Part shown: positions 44,441 through 55,637 of the stretch, one piece after another
How positions within the stretch are numbered: the first letter of the stretch is position 1
Layout of the letters: every line of letters starts with the position of its first letter
Assembly (NCBI RefSeq): GCF_030272615.1
Contig: NC_081412.1
Coordinates: 102,912,796-102,970,795, forward strand
Length of the DNA: 58,000 bases
Direction: 5' to 3'
Origin: Cryptomeria japonica
Lineage: Eukaryota > Streptophyta > Pinopsida > Cupressales > Cupressaceae
Notes under the pieces: model-generated
What the model was told of the DNA's origin: nothing
What the model saw: the letters and a program-made list of their open reading frames with translations, nothing else
Databases searched by the model: none
Position numbers and translations under genes: made by a program

Positions 44441-46162
44441 TTTAGATTGTTATTGCAGTGTAAGAAACATAAGAAGAAAAAATATAGAGAAAAACCCCTC
44501 CCTTTTAACTCAATGAAGAACCCCCAACAAAAAATGATTCAGCACTTCATTTACTATGGTGGAGTTATTTTATGAAGTTTTGCAATGTCCAAAGTAGACT
44601 CATATACTGAAAGTATAATATAATCTAAAAATAATAACCTCAAACTAGCACCAATATGTAGTTCTTGAAAAAAAAACACTTTAAAAAAAAGATTCACCTC
44701 GATTTGAGGGTTGTATGTGAAAGTTATTATCATTTGAAGTTCAAAAATTGAGAAGAATCATTTGGATTGGATGAGAAAACAAATTGTTATAAAAAATATC
44801 ATTTGAGCAAAAAATAATACGGCACATGAAGAGTGTGAAATTTTATCCCAAATTAAAAAATTTTGTTGAAAAATGCCTCCATATGACTAAGATATGACCT
44901 TTTGAAGAACAAGAGAAAAATGCAAAACTCCAACAGTGAAGGGTCAAGATTTCGAAAAACATCTACCCCTAAATTTGGTAGGATTGCCAAGAAGTTTGGA
45001 AGAACTATCAAATTTGTCTATTTGCTAGTCAATTTACAGATCTACAAAATGTATATGACCTCTTGCTAATTTTAAAACCTCTCCAAAAAATGTTGGAACT
45101 ATGGAAAAAAATCACCAAATGTGGTAGTGGTGCCAAATTTATAACATTTTTTAATATGTTTTTAGGCCTTAAGGGTTGAATTCAATGGAGGGATCAACCC
45201 CCCCACTGCCTGCCAAAAAAAAAAAAAAAAGAAAGCTGAGAAACTTTTAAGGAAGGCCCTAGGCTGCAACTAAACTGGCTCCAAAACTGCACATCAATAA
45301 CATGAATTTTTTTTAAAATTACAGATCATTGATCGTGATCACTAGATTTAGCTCTAGCTATGATTTTTCGATTTTTTTTGGAAAATTCAATAAAACGAGT
45401 TTTATAACCCCTTTTTGGAGCTAGTTTAGCCATGTCCAGGCAACCTACACACGCGTTGTTTAAGAACTCATGCGCCAATGATGATCCAAAAAGACCTACA
45501 ACTAGGTGCGTAGGTACCTTGCACCTAGTACATAAGTACCTTATATAATTTATTTTTAATTTCAAAAACTTTTTTTAGAGAACAAAGAATTTAGTACATG
45601 AAAAAATTACTTTTAATATTTTTTAAATTAATATATGAATTTTTTTTTAAGATAGGACTTTTTTTTTGACTTTCATACCATTTGTTGTGCAAGAAGGTTG
45701 TACAACTCACCTGCTAGAAAACTTTTGCTTCAAAGTTGGCTTTGTTGAAAATTGACAAATTGATCTAGTCAATTTTGAGGTTTCTAGGCCTTCAAGATGT
45801 GATGGTAGGGTCTGTTTGGCCTCAACATGTCTCAAAAGAATAGATACTTACTAGATCTAGTGATAAAACCTCAACTTTCAAACCTTTGTAGATTTCACCT
45901 CCAATGTTCGATTTGGATTAATAAAAAGATTATTCTAACTTTTTGAGCTACTTTGAACTCAATTGTGAGCTTAGAATATCTCCCGTAAGCTCCAAAATAC
46001 CCACATTGAAAAGCAAAGAGAAAGGAATCCCCCCATGAAGAAATATCTTTTAAGCATTTTTTATTCTGTAAGTCATCATTGGATGCAAAAGAACATACAT
46101 TGCTTTCAAGAATGAAATACCCCTAGATTTCAAAAAGATTGTTAAGCCACAACTCACAACTA
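44441..46162 (-). other. 5' leader of Copia element D or intervening decayed DNA
   Basis: No gene was recognised in 1.7 kb between the primer site and gag. Contains a 16-base A run near 45216 and several homopolymer T runs. A 79-codon open frame at 45326-45565 has no recognisable product. The length is more than usual for a leader and may hide an insertion. Confidence 0.4.
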
Positions 46163-46174
46163 GCTTTGATACCT
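46163..46174 (-). promoter_or_regulatory. Primer binding site of element D
   Basis: The - strand reads AGGTATCAAAGC directly after the LTR end, two bases from the usual TGGTATCAGAGC that pairs with initiator-Met tRNA in Copia elements. Confidence 0.65.
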
Positions 46175-46807
46175 TGTTAGATTTAAATATGAAGCTATCT
46201 AAGATCAAAATAACTGAAGGAAAGTAAGAACAAAAATCTAGAGGTAAAATAAATTAGCATTCCTTTGTATTAAACTAGTACTCATGAACAAGTTAATCAA
46301 TTAACTAGCCAAGGGAGAGGTGAGTGCTTAATTATATAGAAAAATAAAGGCAAATAATTTCAAGAGGATCAATCGCTGCCAATTTCCCATAATAGGTGGG
46401 AGTTTTGCCCAATTGGTAAATGCTAGGTTACATGACTGCACCTACTCAAGTAAGGACAAATAAATGATTATGAGAGGTCACAAACAAATCCAAATGAGAG
46501 TGTAAAACTTAACTATCCAAAGGTGCATGAGTGACAAATGTAATTCATGAATTATACCATGTGTCCTCATATTAACCATGTTAATACAATCTAAGCAGAC
46601 TTAATAATATGTGTAGGAAAAATCAATATTTTCCTAATACAAGGAAAATAAAAAAAACCTACACTAATAATAATTTAATGGTTTTGGAACAGGGATTGAT
46701 AATATTACAAAACCATGCAAGATGCTTAATTTGTCACTAAGTGGGGATGTTGATGTAAGATAGTTATACTATACAATGATGATGCAAGATGTTGCACATG
46801 AGCTAAG
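46175..46807 (-). repeat. 5' LTR of element D, part nearest the primer site, interrupted by A2
   Basis: The LTR end (- strand ...CTAACA) is at 46175 beside the primer site. It runs right to the A2 insertion at 46807 and resumes at 53658 or 53663, where GTATAAAAGG on the - strand near 53690-53700 is the likely TATA box. The outer end was not fixed. Confidence 0.55.
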
Positions 46808-47711
46808 TGTTGGCAATTGACACTCATTGGAATCATATGTTGTCATTGATGGCAACAAGATTCTATTGAAGGTATATACCAACCATTGGAGGCATACACC
46901 GGTGGATACCGGCATTGAGTATTCAGGGTCATCACCGACACCGACATTGGCATCCAACATTCCAGTGAAGTTGACATCAGTCTGGATCTGAAAGGTTTTA
47001 TCGTAAAATCATTTTGTAAATATTGTATTGGGCCGACATTGTATATCTTTTGTATTGTAAGCCGACATAAGGCATATTGTTTGTAAGGGTATATAAGTCA
47101 GTCTGTTAGGTCGTCTTGAGGATGTGACATAGGAGAATAATAACAGAACTATGTGATGTGAAGGATATGTATGAAGGTCATTTTGTATGCGAATGTAATA
47201 TCATGCTACGATTAGTAGATAGTTTGTAAATCATTCTTGGAGGAAGAGGAGATACTGGTAGAAGGTTCAGGGTTTATGAACCAATACAGAATAGAGCTTT
47301 AACCATAACTCTTTTTGGCATTGCAGATGCATTTTGTGAGTTCACTAGTACAATTTTATTTCAGCAGAAGCTTGTAGTCAATGAGACTCTTTTGTGTTGA
47401 GCAGTGTGCTTTAGGTAGTGTGCCTTCCTGCATGTGCAGGCCCCCATGCTATGTAATATCTTTCATATGGCCAGTGAATTGATATTGTGGGTCACAAATC
47501 CCACCATGGTTTTTCCTCTTTGAGGTTTTCCACGTATAAATTTTGTGTGTTATGGTGTTCATTCATGTGGCTGGTTTATTTGGTTCATGTTATATGTTTC
47601 TTCATTTACCGGTTTATATGTGTATGTTGTAACAGGTTAAAATCTTGTGTTATCGACAGAACACTGATTCACCCCCCCTCTCAGTGTTCTTGAGTTCATT
47701 GTATTCCAACA
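46808..47711 (+). repeat. 5' LTR of A2
   Basis: 904 bp, starts TGTTGGCAATTGACACTC and ends TGTATTCCAACA. It carries two ACCGAC-type hexamers near 46935 where the 3' LTR has a longer run. The TTCACCCCCCCTCTCAGTG block is near the 3' end. A GTATATAAGTCAGTC motif at about 47089-47103 is a likely TATA box. Confidence 0.95.
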
Positions 47712-47713
47712 AT

Positions 47714-47725
47714 TGGTATCAGAGC
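47714..47725 (+). promoter_or_regulatory. Primer binding site of A2
   Basis: TGGTATCAGAGC, two bases after the LTR end. It is the standard initiator-Met tRNA site of plant Copia elements. Confidence 0.9.
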
Positions 47726-47785
47726 TTGGTACCTCAGAGGAAATTTAACAGCTTGAGGAAGATCCTGAAACTAGATTCATTGAAC

Positions 47786-48898
47786 ATGCCTATGGAGAAA
47801 CAACTTGAGATGACACTTGAGGACTATGATGCTGAAAGGATGAAGAACCTGAAATTGCAAGATGAATTGAATTCTGCAAATGAATTCATTCTTGTTCTGC
47901 AAGAAAGGTTATCATCTGGTCAAGCTAAGAGAAAGGAACTTTTGCAAAACTAGGATGATGAAGAGAAAAATGCACTTTAGGAACAATGTCAGAAGCGGAG
48001 TCAAGCAAACATGCTCATGAAGAATGAAATGCAAGACTTGACTATGAGGTTATCAAAAGATATTAAGGACAGAAAGAAGATGGAAGAAAATCTTGTTATA
48101 TCTTTGAAGAACAAATTTGATGAATGTGGAAGATTGACTCATGAGAATAATCTATTGAGAACTGATTTGGTACACTCCCGGAATAATGAACAAGAGCTTG
48201 AAAGACAAATAACCACTTTGAAAGATGATCTGAGTACTGCAAGTGAGTATAAAGAAAAAATCAGGATTAGTGTTGCACAGTTGGATGATTTATTGAAAAG
48301 ACAAAGGCGGAGTGAAGATTCTAGAGGACTTGGATTTGTACAAGGTGAAAGATCCGGTACTGCAAATGAAAATCAGACAATCAGTATGCAGATCTCTTTA
48401 GACCAGAGGAAACCGATAAGGCAATCTAATGCTTACAAATTCAATGGTAGATGTTTTGTGTGTAATAAATTTGGGCATATGGCTAGACAATGTAGAAATA
48501 GAGCAAATTGAAGCTACGATTCAGTTCCCGGTCAATGCACAAATTGCAAGAAATATGGTCATCAGTTAGAAGATTATAGAATGAATGTCAAATGTCATGC
48601 ATGTGGAAAGTTTGGTCATTTGTTTAATCAATGTAGGTCAAGGAATGACACCGGATCTGTCAAAGCAATTCAAAAGAACAATGTTACATGTTATGCATGC
48701 AACAAAATAGGTCATATTGCTAAGTATTGCAGAAGCAAGTCTACACCGGTTAGCAATGATAAAGAAAATGAGAAAGGAAAGCAGAAGGTAGAAGAAATAC
48801 AACAAGATCACACCAAGAGATGGGTTAGAAAATCTGAAGAACCAAGTGGAGATGCAACTACATTGGCAACTGCTCCTGTAACTCCATCGATAGACTAG
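47786..48898 (+). pseudogene. Gag-like coiled-coil and zinc-knuckle protein of A2, broken by stops
   Basis: One frame from ATG 47786 to TAG 48896 with three internal stops (TAG 47951, TAG near 47978, TGA 48509). The first 190 residues are a predicted long coiled coil rich in Lys, Glu and Leu. Four CCHC knuckles follow: CFVCNKFGHMARQC, CTNCKKYGHQLEDY (last Cys changed to Tyr), CHACGKFGHLFNQC and CYACNKIGHIAKYC. A basic, Ser/Pro tail ends it. This matches the C-terminal nucleocapsid part of a SIRE-type Copia gag. The capsid domain that should precede the coiled coil is missing: the frame begins about 60 bases after the primer site. The protein could still bind RNA, but could not build a capsid unaided. 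Confidence 0.8.
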
Positions 48899-49294
48899 AG
48901 CATTCCTGCACCGATAGGAAATTCAACTGGTAACTAAGGCATACACCTTAGGGGTTGGAAAATTCATTGTGAATCTTGCATCTTCCCTGGAAGAGATCTG
49001 GAGAATGGTATTAATCCTTGATGGAGGTTTATGTGGCATAAAATTGTGAAACCGACATCTGGTAGGGCACATCACTAAGCATTTATGACAGTGATGAATT
49101 AGGGTTTACTCACTGATAAAAAGGGAAAATGGACTCATTTTCACTCACCCAGCATTCAAGCAAACCAGAGCAAAGAAAAGGTGAATCATAGGCGATCAAG
49201 AGCTAGCAAAGGCATTCCAAAAAAATTCTAGCAGTCATCTGAAAAGTAATCAAAACCCTTCAACTGACGACTATCATCTAGGTATTTCTCTGAA
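48899..49294 (+). other. Junction between gag remnant and ORF-A2 (site of the missing pol)
   Basis: 396 bp with no coding potential recognised. A complete Copia element would have protease, integrase, reverse transcriptase and RNase H here. Confidence 0.6.
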
Positions 49295-52200
49295 ATGGCA
49301 TCCAGATCATCATCTGCTCCTACTTTCATTGCAAACCCCACAGTTGTTGAATTCAAGGATAGGTTGAGGCCCATTTTCAAGGAAGTTCCCCAAATTGCTA
49401 TGAAGTAAGATTCTACTAGCACGTTTTCAAAGGTTCCCAACAACGTAATGTATGTAGAAGATGTAAGGGCATATATTCACTTCACCTTGGAAGACTTAGG
49501 CATTGAGGAAATCAAGGGCATGTATCAATCTATGATACTGGACATCTCCAGAACAATCAAACCAAAATACAAAGTCATTGAGGACCTAGGGTTAACTAGA
49601 ATCCTGTACATTCCAAAATTCAAGGATGAAGTGATCAGATATGTTCTGAGCAGGGTCCATAATAAATTTCTCTGGCTGGACCGGCCCCACATGATCATCA
49701 AGGAAGCTATTCAGTCACCGACTTACCCAAAGTTGGACAGGAACTAGGGAAGAAGATCTCCACCACTGTGGTTGAGAAGCTCACCGGTGCAACTCATGAT
49801 GGAAGATCTATGAGGGTCGGCACCATCAAAGACACTGATGTGAAATTTGCCAGCATGATAATCAGTTATAAGGTAACTCAATCAAGTCGATTGAACTCTA
49901 TTTCTAGTTCCTGCATCCATGCTACTTATCAGATGATAAAGAATAATGAGAAGTATGATTTATGTGAATGGCTGAGGAGTGAGTTAATGATTAATCTAGG
50001 CAAAATTAAAGGGGTTAAGAAAGGAACATTCAGGTTTGGCAATCTTATTGTTTGCTTGATGTTATACTTCATGAATGAGCTACCGAGTTTGGGAAAGAAG
50101 AATTGGGCTCATGACATACCGGTAGGTATGCATATCAAAGAAGCAATCACCGGTCTTGGTAGTAAAAGGGATGAGAAGCTATGGGGCTACTTAAATTTCA
50201 GGAAAACATGAGACCGAGGGAAATAATTTCTAAGCACATTATGGAGAAATACTCCACTGATATCTGCTTTATGGTCAAAACAGATGAGACACTGATGGAA
50301 GCAGTGGAACCTAGAACTATATGGGTCACTGAATTAGGTTATGAGGTAGATGACAACATTTTGGAGCTTTATGCTTAAATGTTGAATGATGCTCCTTTAG
50401 ACGATAAGGCTGAACACTTTGACATTGCATAGGAAAAGGCTTTTGAAGTTAAGACTAGTTTCAACTAGAAAAGAAGAGAAAAGAAGATAGACAAAATGTC
50501 TGCATTTGTTTAGGATGTAATGCACAAGATAGATACAGAACTAGGTTCTGGATCTAAACCGGTAGATCAATAGGCACCAACAAGTGCTCCTGAGTTGAAG
50601 AAGCGTGAGACTTTCATTTCTTCTATCAATTTTGATTATGATCCAGAGGATAATCAACCTCTTGCATTCAGAAGCGTACAGAGGAAGAAAGCTAACAAGC
50701 CTCCGGTAGAGGAGAAGAAGGTGGAACCAAGGAGGAAGCTAGTTAGAAAGGTAACAACTACACCCACACCTCTGACAAAGAAGAGACAACCTGCTCCATC
50801 TGCTCTTGCAACCCCCAGAAAGAAGAAAAAGAGTGCAATTGATGAAGCAATTGAATCTGGTAATGTTACCATCATTCCCCCAATGACTTGTGTTGAATTG
50901 ATTGATGAGGTAACTAAAGATGGAATGTTGAAGAATGTGTCAAACTTCTATGAAGATTTAGACGATAATGAGCAAGATGAAATAGAAGAAGCAATTTTGT
51001 TATATCTAGACATATATAAGAAGGCTTTGGTAGAGATTTTGAAGGAAATTCCCTTGTCATTGTACAAAACGTTAGATGCAAGAAGATTAGATGCAATTAG
51101 GAGGGATAGAGAAATCAAAGAAGTTGAAATTTAAAATATGTGTGGCTCTATAAATAATGAGGAAATGAAAATATGTATAGATGTTGCTAATAGAATAGTC
51201 TTTAGCAGCAAAACCCGACAAATAGGCCTAATGATGGGTAGAGTCAATGAGATAGTAAATGAGACCAGAGATGGTTGGACCAAATTCTTCCAAAAGAATC
51301 TTGATTTTCTCACCTCTCAAGAAGAATTTTCTAAGGCAACGGCTCCCACCATCCCGAACAAATCTAAAGGGAAAGGAATTTTGGGAAGTTCAGTTCAAAT
51401 TTTGAGTGAACCGACAGTTAAACCCAAAACCGATGAGAGTGTACAGACTAAACCGACATAAATTACATTTGTATAGTCTGAGCAAGATAATATAGATAAT
51501 GTACAGGTCACATACAATATTGTCGATAATACTCCACCGGTAGTAACTGCTACTGCACCAAGTGGCGAAGCCACCGGTGCATTAGAGGAGGAGAAAAGAG
51601 ATTCACCGACAGAGGATAAGGAAGATAAGGAAAAGGAGACTGAACCGACAGTTGATTCCCATGCAAAACCTTTGGCAATTGACACTTCTCAAGTTGAGAA
51701 GAAATCAATTATAGAGATGAGTCACATAGAGCTAATGATGATGGCTACTCAAAAGCTAATGAAGGAGGGATCTGCAGACGAAGGAATAATAGACCAATCA
51801 ATAACTATTTTGCATAGATTGATTCCTGATTGTATGATTGAAAATGAAGCAAGTCCATCCAACAAGCTTAAGGTATTAACATAACAAATATAAAAAAACT
51901 TTCAATCATTGCAACAGATTTCAGACAAGAAAGCACTTGAAAGATTTACTCAGGCCAAGAAAGCAGCTTTTGACCAGATTATTGAGACAGAAAAGAGGAA
52001 GGTTGAAGAGAAACTTGTACTCATTGAAAATTCTTTGAAACAATGTACTAACATCTACAGGGTCTATTGTAATATACAAATTCTTACGGCTAATGTAGAT
52101 CAGAGGTTAAAAGAATTACATGAAAAGATAGCTAATATTGGTAATTCTTTTGATGGACTAACTTCACTTACAACTTTCATTGATGGATAAATTTTGACCT

Positions 52201-52496
52201 TGGAGAACCAAGTTTTTGATTTTGAAAAGGAAAGAAACAAGATCATTCGGAGAGCAAGGAGTCTTAGAGGTTTGGTGAGTCCAAGATTGGATTCACTTGG
52301 TGTACATAAGAGGGAATGTATGCCGGATATGCTTGCAAAGCCCACATCGACAGAAGTCACTGAGAAAGAAATACTAGCACATTTACTGAGTGGCCTTGTA
52401 TCCATATATGAAACATTCAAAACCGGTTGGGATACCTATGTACAGTTGCTAGAGAAGGCTTACCCAGAAATTTTGAGATTGGCCAAGCTCCGGTAA
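49295..52496 (+). pseudogene. ORF-A2: homologue of ORF-A1, broken by two frameshifts and at least ten stops
   Basis: From ATG 49295 the frame reads MASRSSSAPTFIA, then IHFTLEDLGIEEIKG, RYVLSRVHNKF and MIIKEAIQ. One frame change lies near 49740 and another near 50195; beyond that one frame runs to TAA 52494. Conserved blocks with ORF-A1 are LEDLG, LSRVH, EKLTGATHDGRSM, SRLNSIS, TDICF and LMEAVEPR in the N-terminal part, then a Lys/Pro linker (RKLVRKVTTTPTPLTKKRQ), LDDNEQDEIEEAILLYL (ORF-A1: FNSEEKDEVLQEIILYL), ILHRLIPD, and the C-terminal coiled coil. Stops are TAA or TAG; the TAA at 52188 falls where ORF-A1 keeps CAA. It lacks the long Lys/Glu tract of ORF-A1. Confidence 0.8.
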
Positions 52497-52722
52497 AGTA
52501 ATCTGTAATTATTCTTTAATTCATTTACCGAACTTTGGCACTGATGCCAAAGGGGGAGTATATGTATGTGAAAAATATGTATGTAATCCTAAGGAGAGGA
52601 TAGGCAGAGTATATTGCTGATAGGGTCAATCATCTCAGGGGGAGCATAATTCATTTTTCAGTTGAATCGACAGGGAATCCATTTTTCACATGAGTGTTGC
52701 CATCAATGCCAAAGGGGGAGAT
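52497..52722 (+). promoter_or_regulatory. 3' non-coding tail of A2 with polypurine tract
   Basis: AGGGGGAG occurs near 52551, 52637 and 52713. The last, in AAAGGGGGAGA at 52711-52721, precedes the LTR. The first is in the same GATGCCAAAGGGGGAG context as the last, so it is a second possible plus-strand priming site. Confidence 0.8.
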
Positions 52723-53657
52723 TGTTGGCAATTGACACTCATTGGAATCATATGTTGTCATTGATGGAAACAAGATTCTATTGAAGGCATATACCGACAT
52801 TTGGAGGCATACACCTGCGAATACCGGCATTGAGTATTCACCGACACTGACACCGACACCGACATCGACACCGACACCGACACCGACACCGACATCCAAC
52901 ATTTTAGTGAAGCCGACATCAGTCTGGATCCGAAAGGTTTTATTTTAAAATCATTTTATAATTATTGTATTGGGCTAACATTGTATATCTTTTGTATTGT
53001 AAGTTGACATAAGGCATATTGTTTGTAAGGGTATATAAGTCAGTCTGTTAGGTCATTTTGAGGATGTGACATAGGAGAATAATAGCATAACTGTGTGATG
53101 CGAAGGATATGTATGAAGGTCATTTTGTATGTGAATGTAATATCATGCTATGATTAGTAGATAGTTTGTAAAGCATTCTCGAAGGAAGAGGAGATATCGG
53201 TAGAAGGTTCAAGGTTTATGAACCGGTACAGAATAGAGCTTTAACCAGAACTCTTTTTGGCATTGCAGATGCATTTTGTGAGTTCACTAGTACTGTTTTA
53301 TTTCAGCAGAAGCTTGTAGTTAGTGAGACTCTTTTGTGTTGAGCAGTGTGCTCTAGGTAGTGTGCCTTCCTGCATGTGTAGGCCCCATGCTATGTAATAT
53401 CTTTCATATGGCCAGTGAATTGATATTGTGGGTCACAAATCCCATCGTGGTTTTTCCTCTTTGAAGTTTTTCATGTATAAATTCTATGTGTTATGGTGTT
53501 CATTCATGTGGCTGGTTTATTTGGTTCATGTTATATGTTTCTTCATTTACCGGTTTATATGTGTATGTTGTAAAAGGTTAAAATCTTGTGTTACCAACAG
53601 AACACTGATTCACCCCCCCCCCCCTTTTAGTGTTCTTGGGTTCATTGTATTCCAACA
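52723..53657 (+). repeat. 3' LTR of A2
   Basis: 935 bp, starts TGTTGGCAATTGACACTC and ends TGTATTCCAACA. It is longer than the 5' LTR because of an ACCGAC hexamer run at 52839-52895 and a longer C run near 53613. Confidence 0.95.
52839..52895 (+). repeat. Hexamer (ACCGAC) run in the 3' LTR of A2
   Basis: About nine units of CACCGA with two single-base variants. The 5' LTR has only about two such units at the matching place. Confidence 0.95.
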
Positions 53658-53662
53658 CTAAG

Positions 53663-54241
53663 TGATTTATCTAAAATTGAATCCGTGTCCTTTTATACAA
53701 GACCTATCATGTAACTTGAAAGGTTTTCTTCTTCAAGTCATCTCATAATAATTAATCTGGAGAGGGTTGAATTGGATCTTATTAAAAACCTGAATGTACA
53801 ATTTTTTAAGTCATTCCAAAAATTTGACCCATGAAGATAAAAAATTACAAAATTATTGAGAAACAAGGTGAAACTGCTATAATAAAGTACTTCCAAATGT
53901 GTATGTAAATACAAAATTTAATTCTTTGATATTGGAATACCATTAAATATTATATTTAAAAGTATAAATCAAGAAATGAATAAAACTATTAAACTATGAA
54001 GTAGCAACACATAACATTAATTTTACACAGAGAAACACTTTCAAGAAAAAATCTACTAGATAAAGATGATAAGTATGTATTAATCTTCAATAAACAATCT
54101 ACAATATCAAAAAACACTTCACTTTGAACTCCAATAACATTCCTCAACAACATTTATTTACATGTAAAATACGAAAAATTTAATATATAATTTTACATGA
54201 TAAAGGTTCTCATTTGTTAGGAAAATTTTCTCCACTCCTCA
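53663..54241. repeat. Continuation of element D LTR and AT-rich flank
   Basis: Starts right after the A2 target copy. GTATAAAAGG on the - strand near 53690-53700 is a TATA-like motif for the D LTR. No outer LTR end was found, and the rest shows no gene. Confidence 0.4.
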
Positions 54242-54411
54242 AACCCACCTCCTACAGTTGGAAAATAACATTTTGTGAGTCCAAAATCAAACATAACCAT
54301 CATTATAGTGCTCTAACTCCTTATGAAAACCCACCTCTGACAGTTGGAAAATAGCATTTTGTGAGTCCAAAATCAAACATAACTATCATTATAGTGCATA
54401 CCTCCTTATGA
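54242..54411. repeat. Tandem duplication, 86-bp unit, two copies
   Basis: Two copies of AACCCACCTC, AGTTGGAAAATA, CATTTTGTGAGTCCAAAATC and ATTATAGTGC blocks in order, with few differences. Confidence 0.9.
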
Positions 54412-54564
54412 ATGCATATGACAACTAAAAATGGTTCTAGGAGAATATAAATTATAAATTAACTCTTTGATTAAACTCTAGGCATCCATGTACATTTTTC
54501 AAGAGTGTGGATACATCTATTTATATATCTATCTATCTAGAGAAAGGGGGTGGAGGAGGAGGCG

Positions 54565-54745
54565 GGAGTAATGACACATTAATCTGAATAAATAACATAC
54601 CACTTATACATTAATCATAATATCAAAACAACCCAATCAAAATGAACCCAAAATAGGGTAATGATACATTAATCTGAATAAGGAACATACCACTCAAACA
54701 ATTAATCATAATATCAAAACAATTCAATCAAAATGAACCCAAAAC
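54565..54745. repeat. Tandem duplication, 90-bp unit, two copies
   Basis: Two copies of AATGA(C/T)ACATTAATCTGAAT, AACATACCACT, AATCATAATATCAAAAC and CAATCAAAATGAACCC blocks. Confidence 0.9.
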
Positions 54746-55026
54746 AAAAAAAAACAATCGCATATACAATTTTCCCATTACAAAAATATTTAATTTGATT
54801 AAAAATTTGTAGAACCATTGCTCTTATATTCATAAAACATTGGATATTACTGTTATTCGAGATGAATAGAAGTTACAACCAAAAGAAATCAATAGTACAA
54901 TAAAATATATGATAATAGAAAAATGATTTAGAAGTAAATTAAAGAGCTTTTCTGCATTTGCAAGTCCCCTAAGAATGAAAGCTTCTGACAGTTTCAGAAC
55001 CATATATAATAATAATATATATATTT

Positions 55027-55158
55027 AGATGGATAGAAGCTCATTTGGCCAACAAAAACATGGCAGCTGCAAAGACAGAAGAAGGTAGCATGATTTGATC
55101 ATGCTATTCTCATATGCAGTGCCATGTCTTTGTTGGCCAAACGGGGCTTCTACCCATT
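55027..55158 (+). ncRNA. Candidate microRNA precursor hairpin
   Basis: A 132-nt inverted repeat. The 5' arm contains TTTGGCCAACAAAAACATGG (from 55044), and the 3' arm contains CCATGTCTTTGTTGGCCAAA (ends 55141). The arms pair over about 27 bases with one mismatch in the core (one A opposite C) and a one-base bulge, and pairing resumes at the base (GGATAGAAG with CTTCTACCC) and near the loop (TAGCATGAT with ATCATGCTA). Length, arm pairing, few bulges and short loop fit a plant miRNA precursor. No known miRNA was recognised. Strand is assumed; the hairpin would also form from the - strand. A short inverted-repeat transposon is the alternative. Confidence 0.55.
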
Positions 55159-55637
55159 TTAATCATATCTCTGTAACATGAAAAATGCAATGTATTTATA
55201 GGCTGTATACTGTGTACACAAGTGTTGAAAGATGTGCTCATAATGTAGACATATTCAGCTCATTATATTCTCTGTGGTTTCAATCTCTCATTCTATCATT
55301 TTCCTAGATATTCCAATTCCTTTGCTTTTCACTTTTTCTCAAAGTTATCACTCTACTGCTTTTTTCTATGTTCTGATTTCTCTTTGAACATCTGGTACGT
55401 TGTAGTGGAACTCCTTTATTATTAGATTCTAAAACCCATATAACTCTGAAACATGGCTTCTTTCCTGTAGCTCTTTATTAAGAACTCTCGTCTTAAATTT
55501 TGAGTTCAGTTTAAAGATAACGGGGATGACAATGACTATTCTTCATATAAAATCGTGTAAAAATTTGTTGTGATTTGAAGATTTTGTATTTTTGATCAAG
55601 TGCTGTTTCGTATGAAAAATAGACAACTCCAACGAAA

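Larger units (their letters stand above)
46808..53657 (+). mobile_element. LTR retrotransposon A2, complete, non-autonomous, no pol
   Basis: A 6,850-bp element with two LTRs, identical 5-bp target copies CTAAG at 46803-46807 and 53658-53662, a primer site at 47714, and a polypurine tract at 52711. Between them are only a zinc-knuckle protein (47786-48898) and ORF-A2 (49295-52496). No protease, integrase, reverse transcriptase or RNase H is present, and there is no room for them: the two frames are 396 bp apart. This makes it a deletion derivative or a stable non-autonomous family that keeps gag remnant plus ORF-A. It is inserted in the 5' LTR of Copia element D. The LTRs differ by several substitutions and by a hexamer expansion, so the insertion is not recent. 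Confidence 0.9.

Noticed and set aside
45210-45230. Poly-A run as the tail of a processed retrogene
   Set aside because: No coding sequence lies upstream and no target copy was seen.
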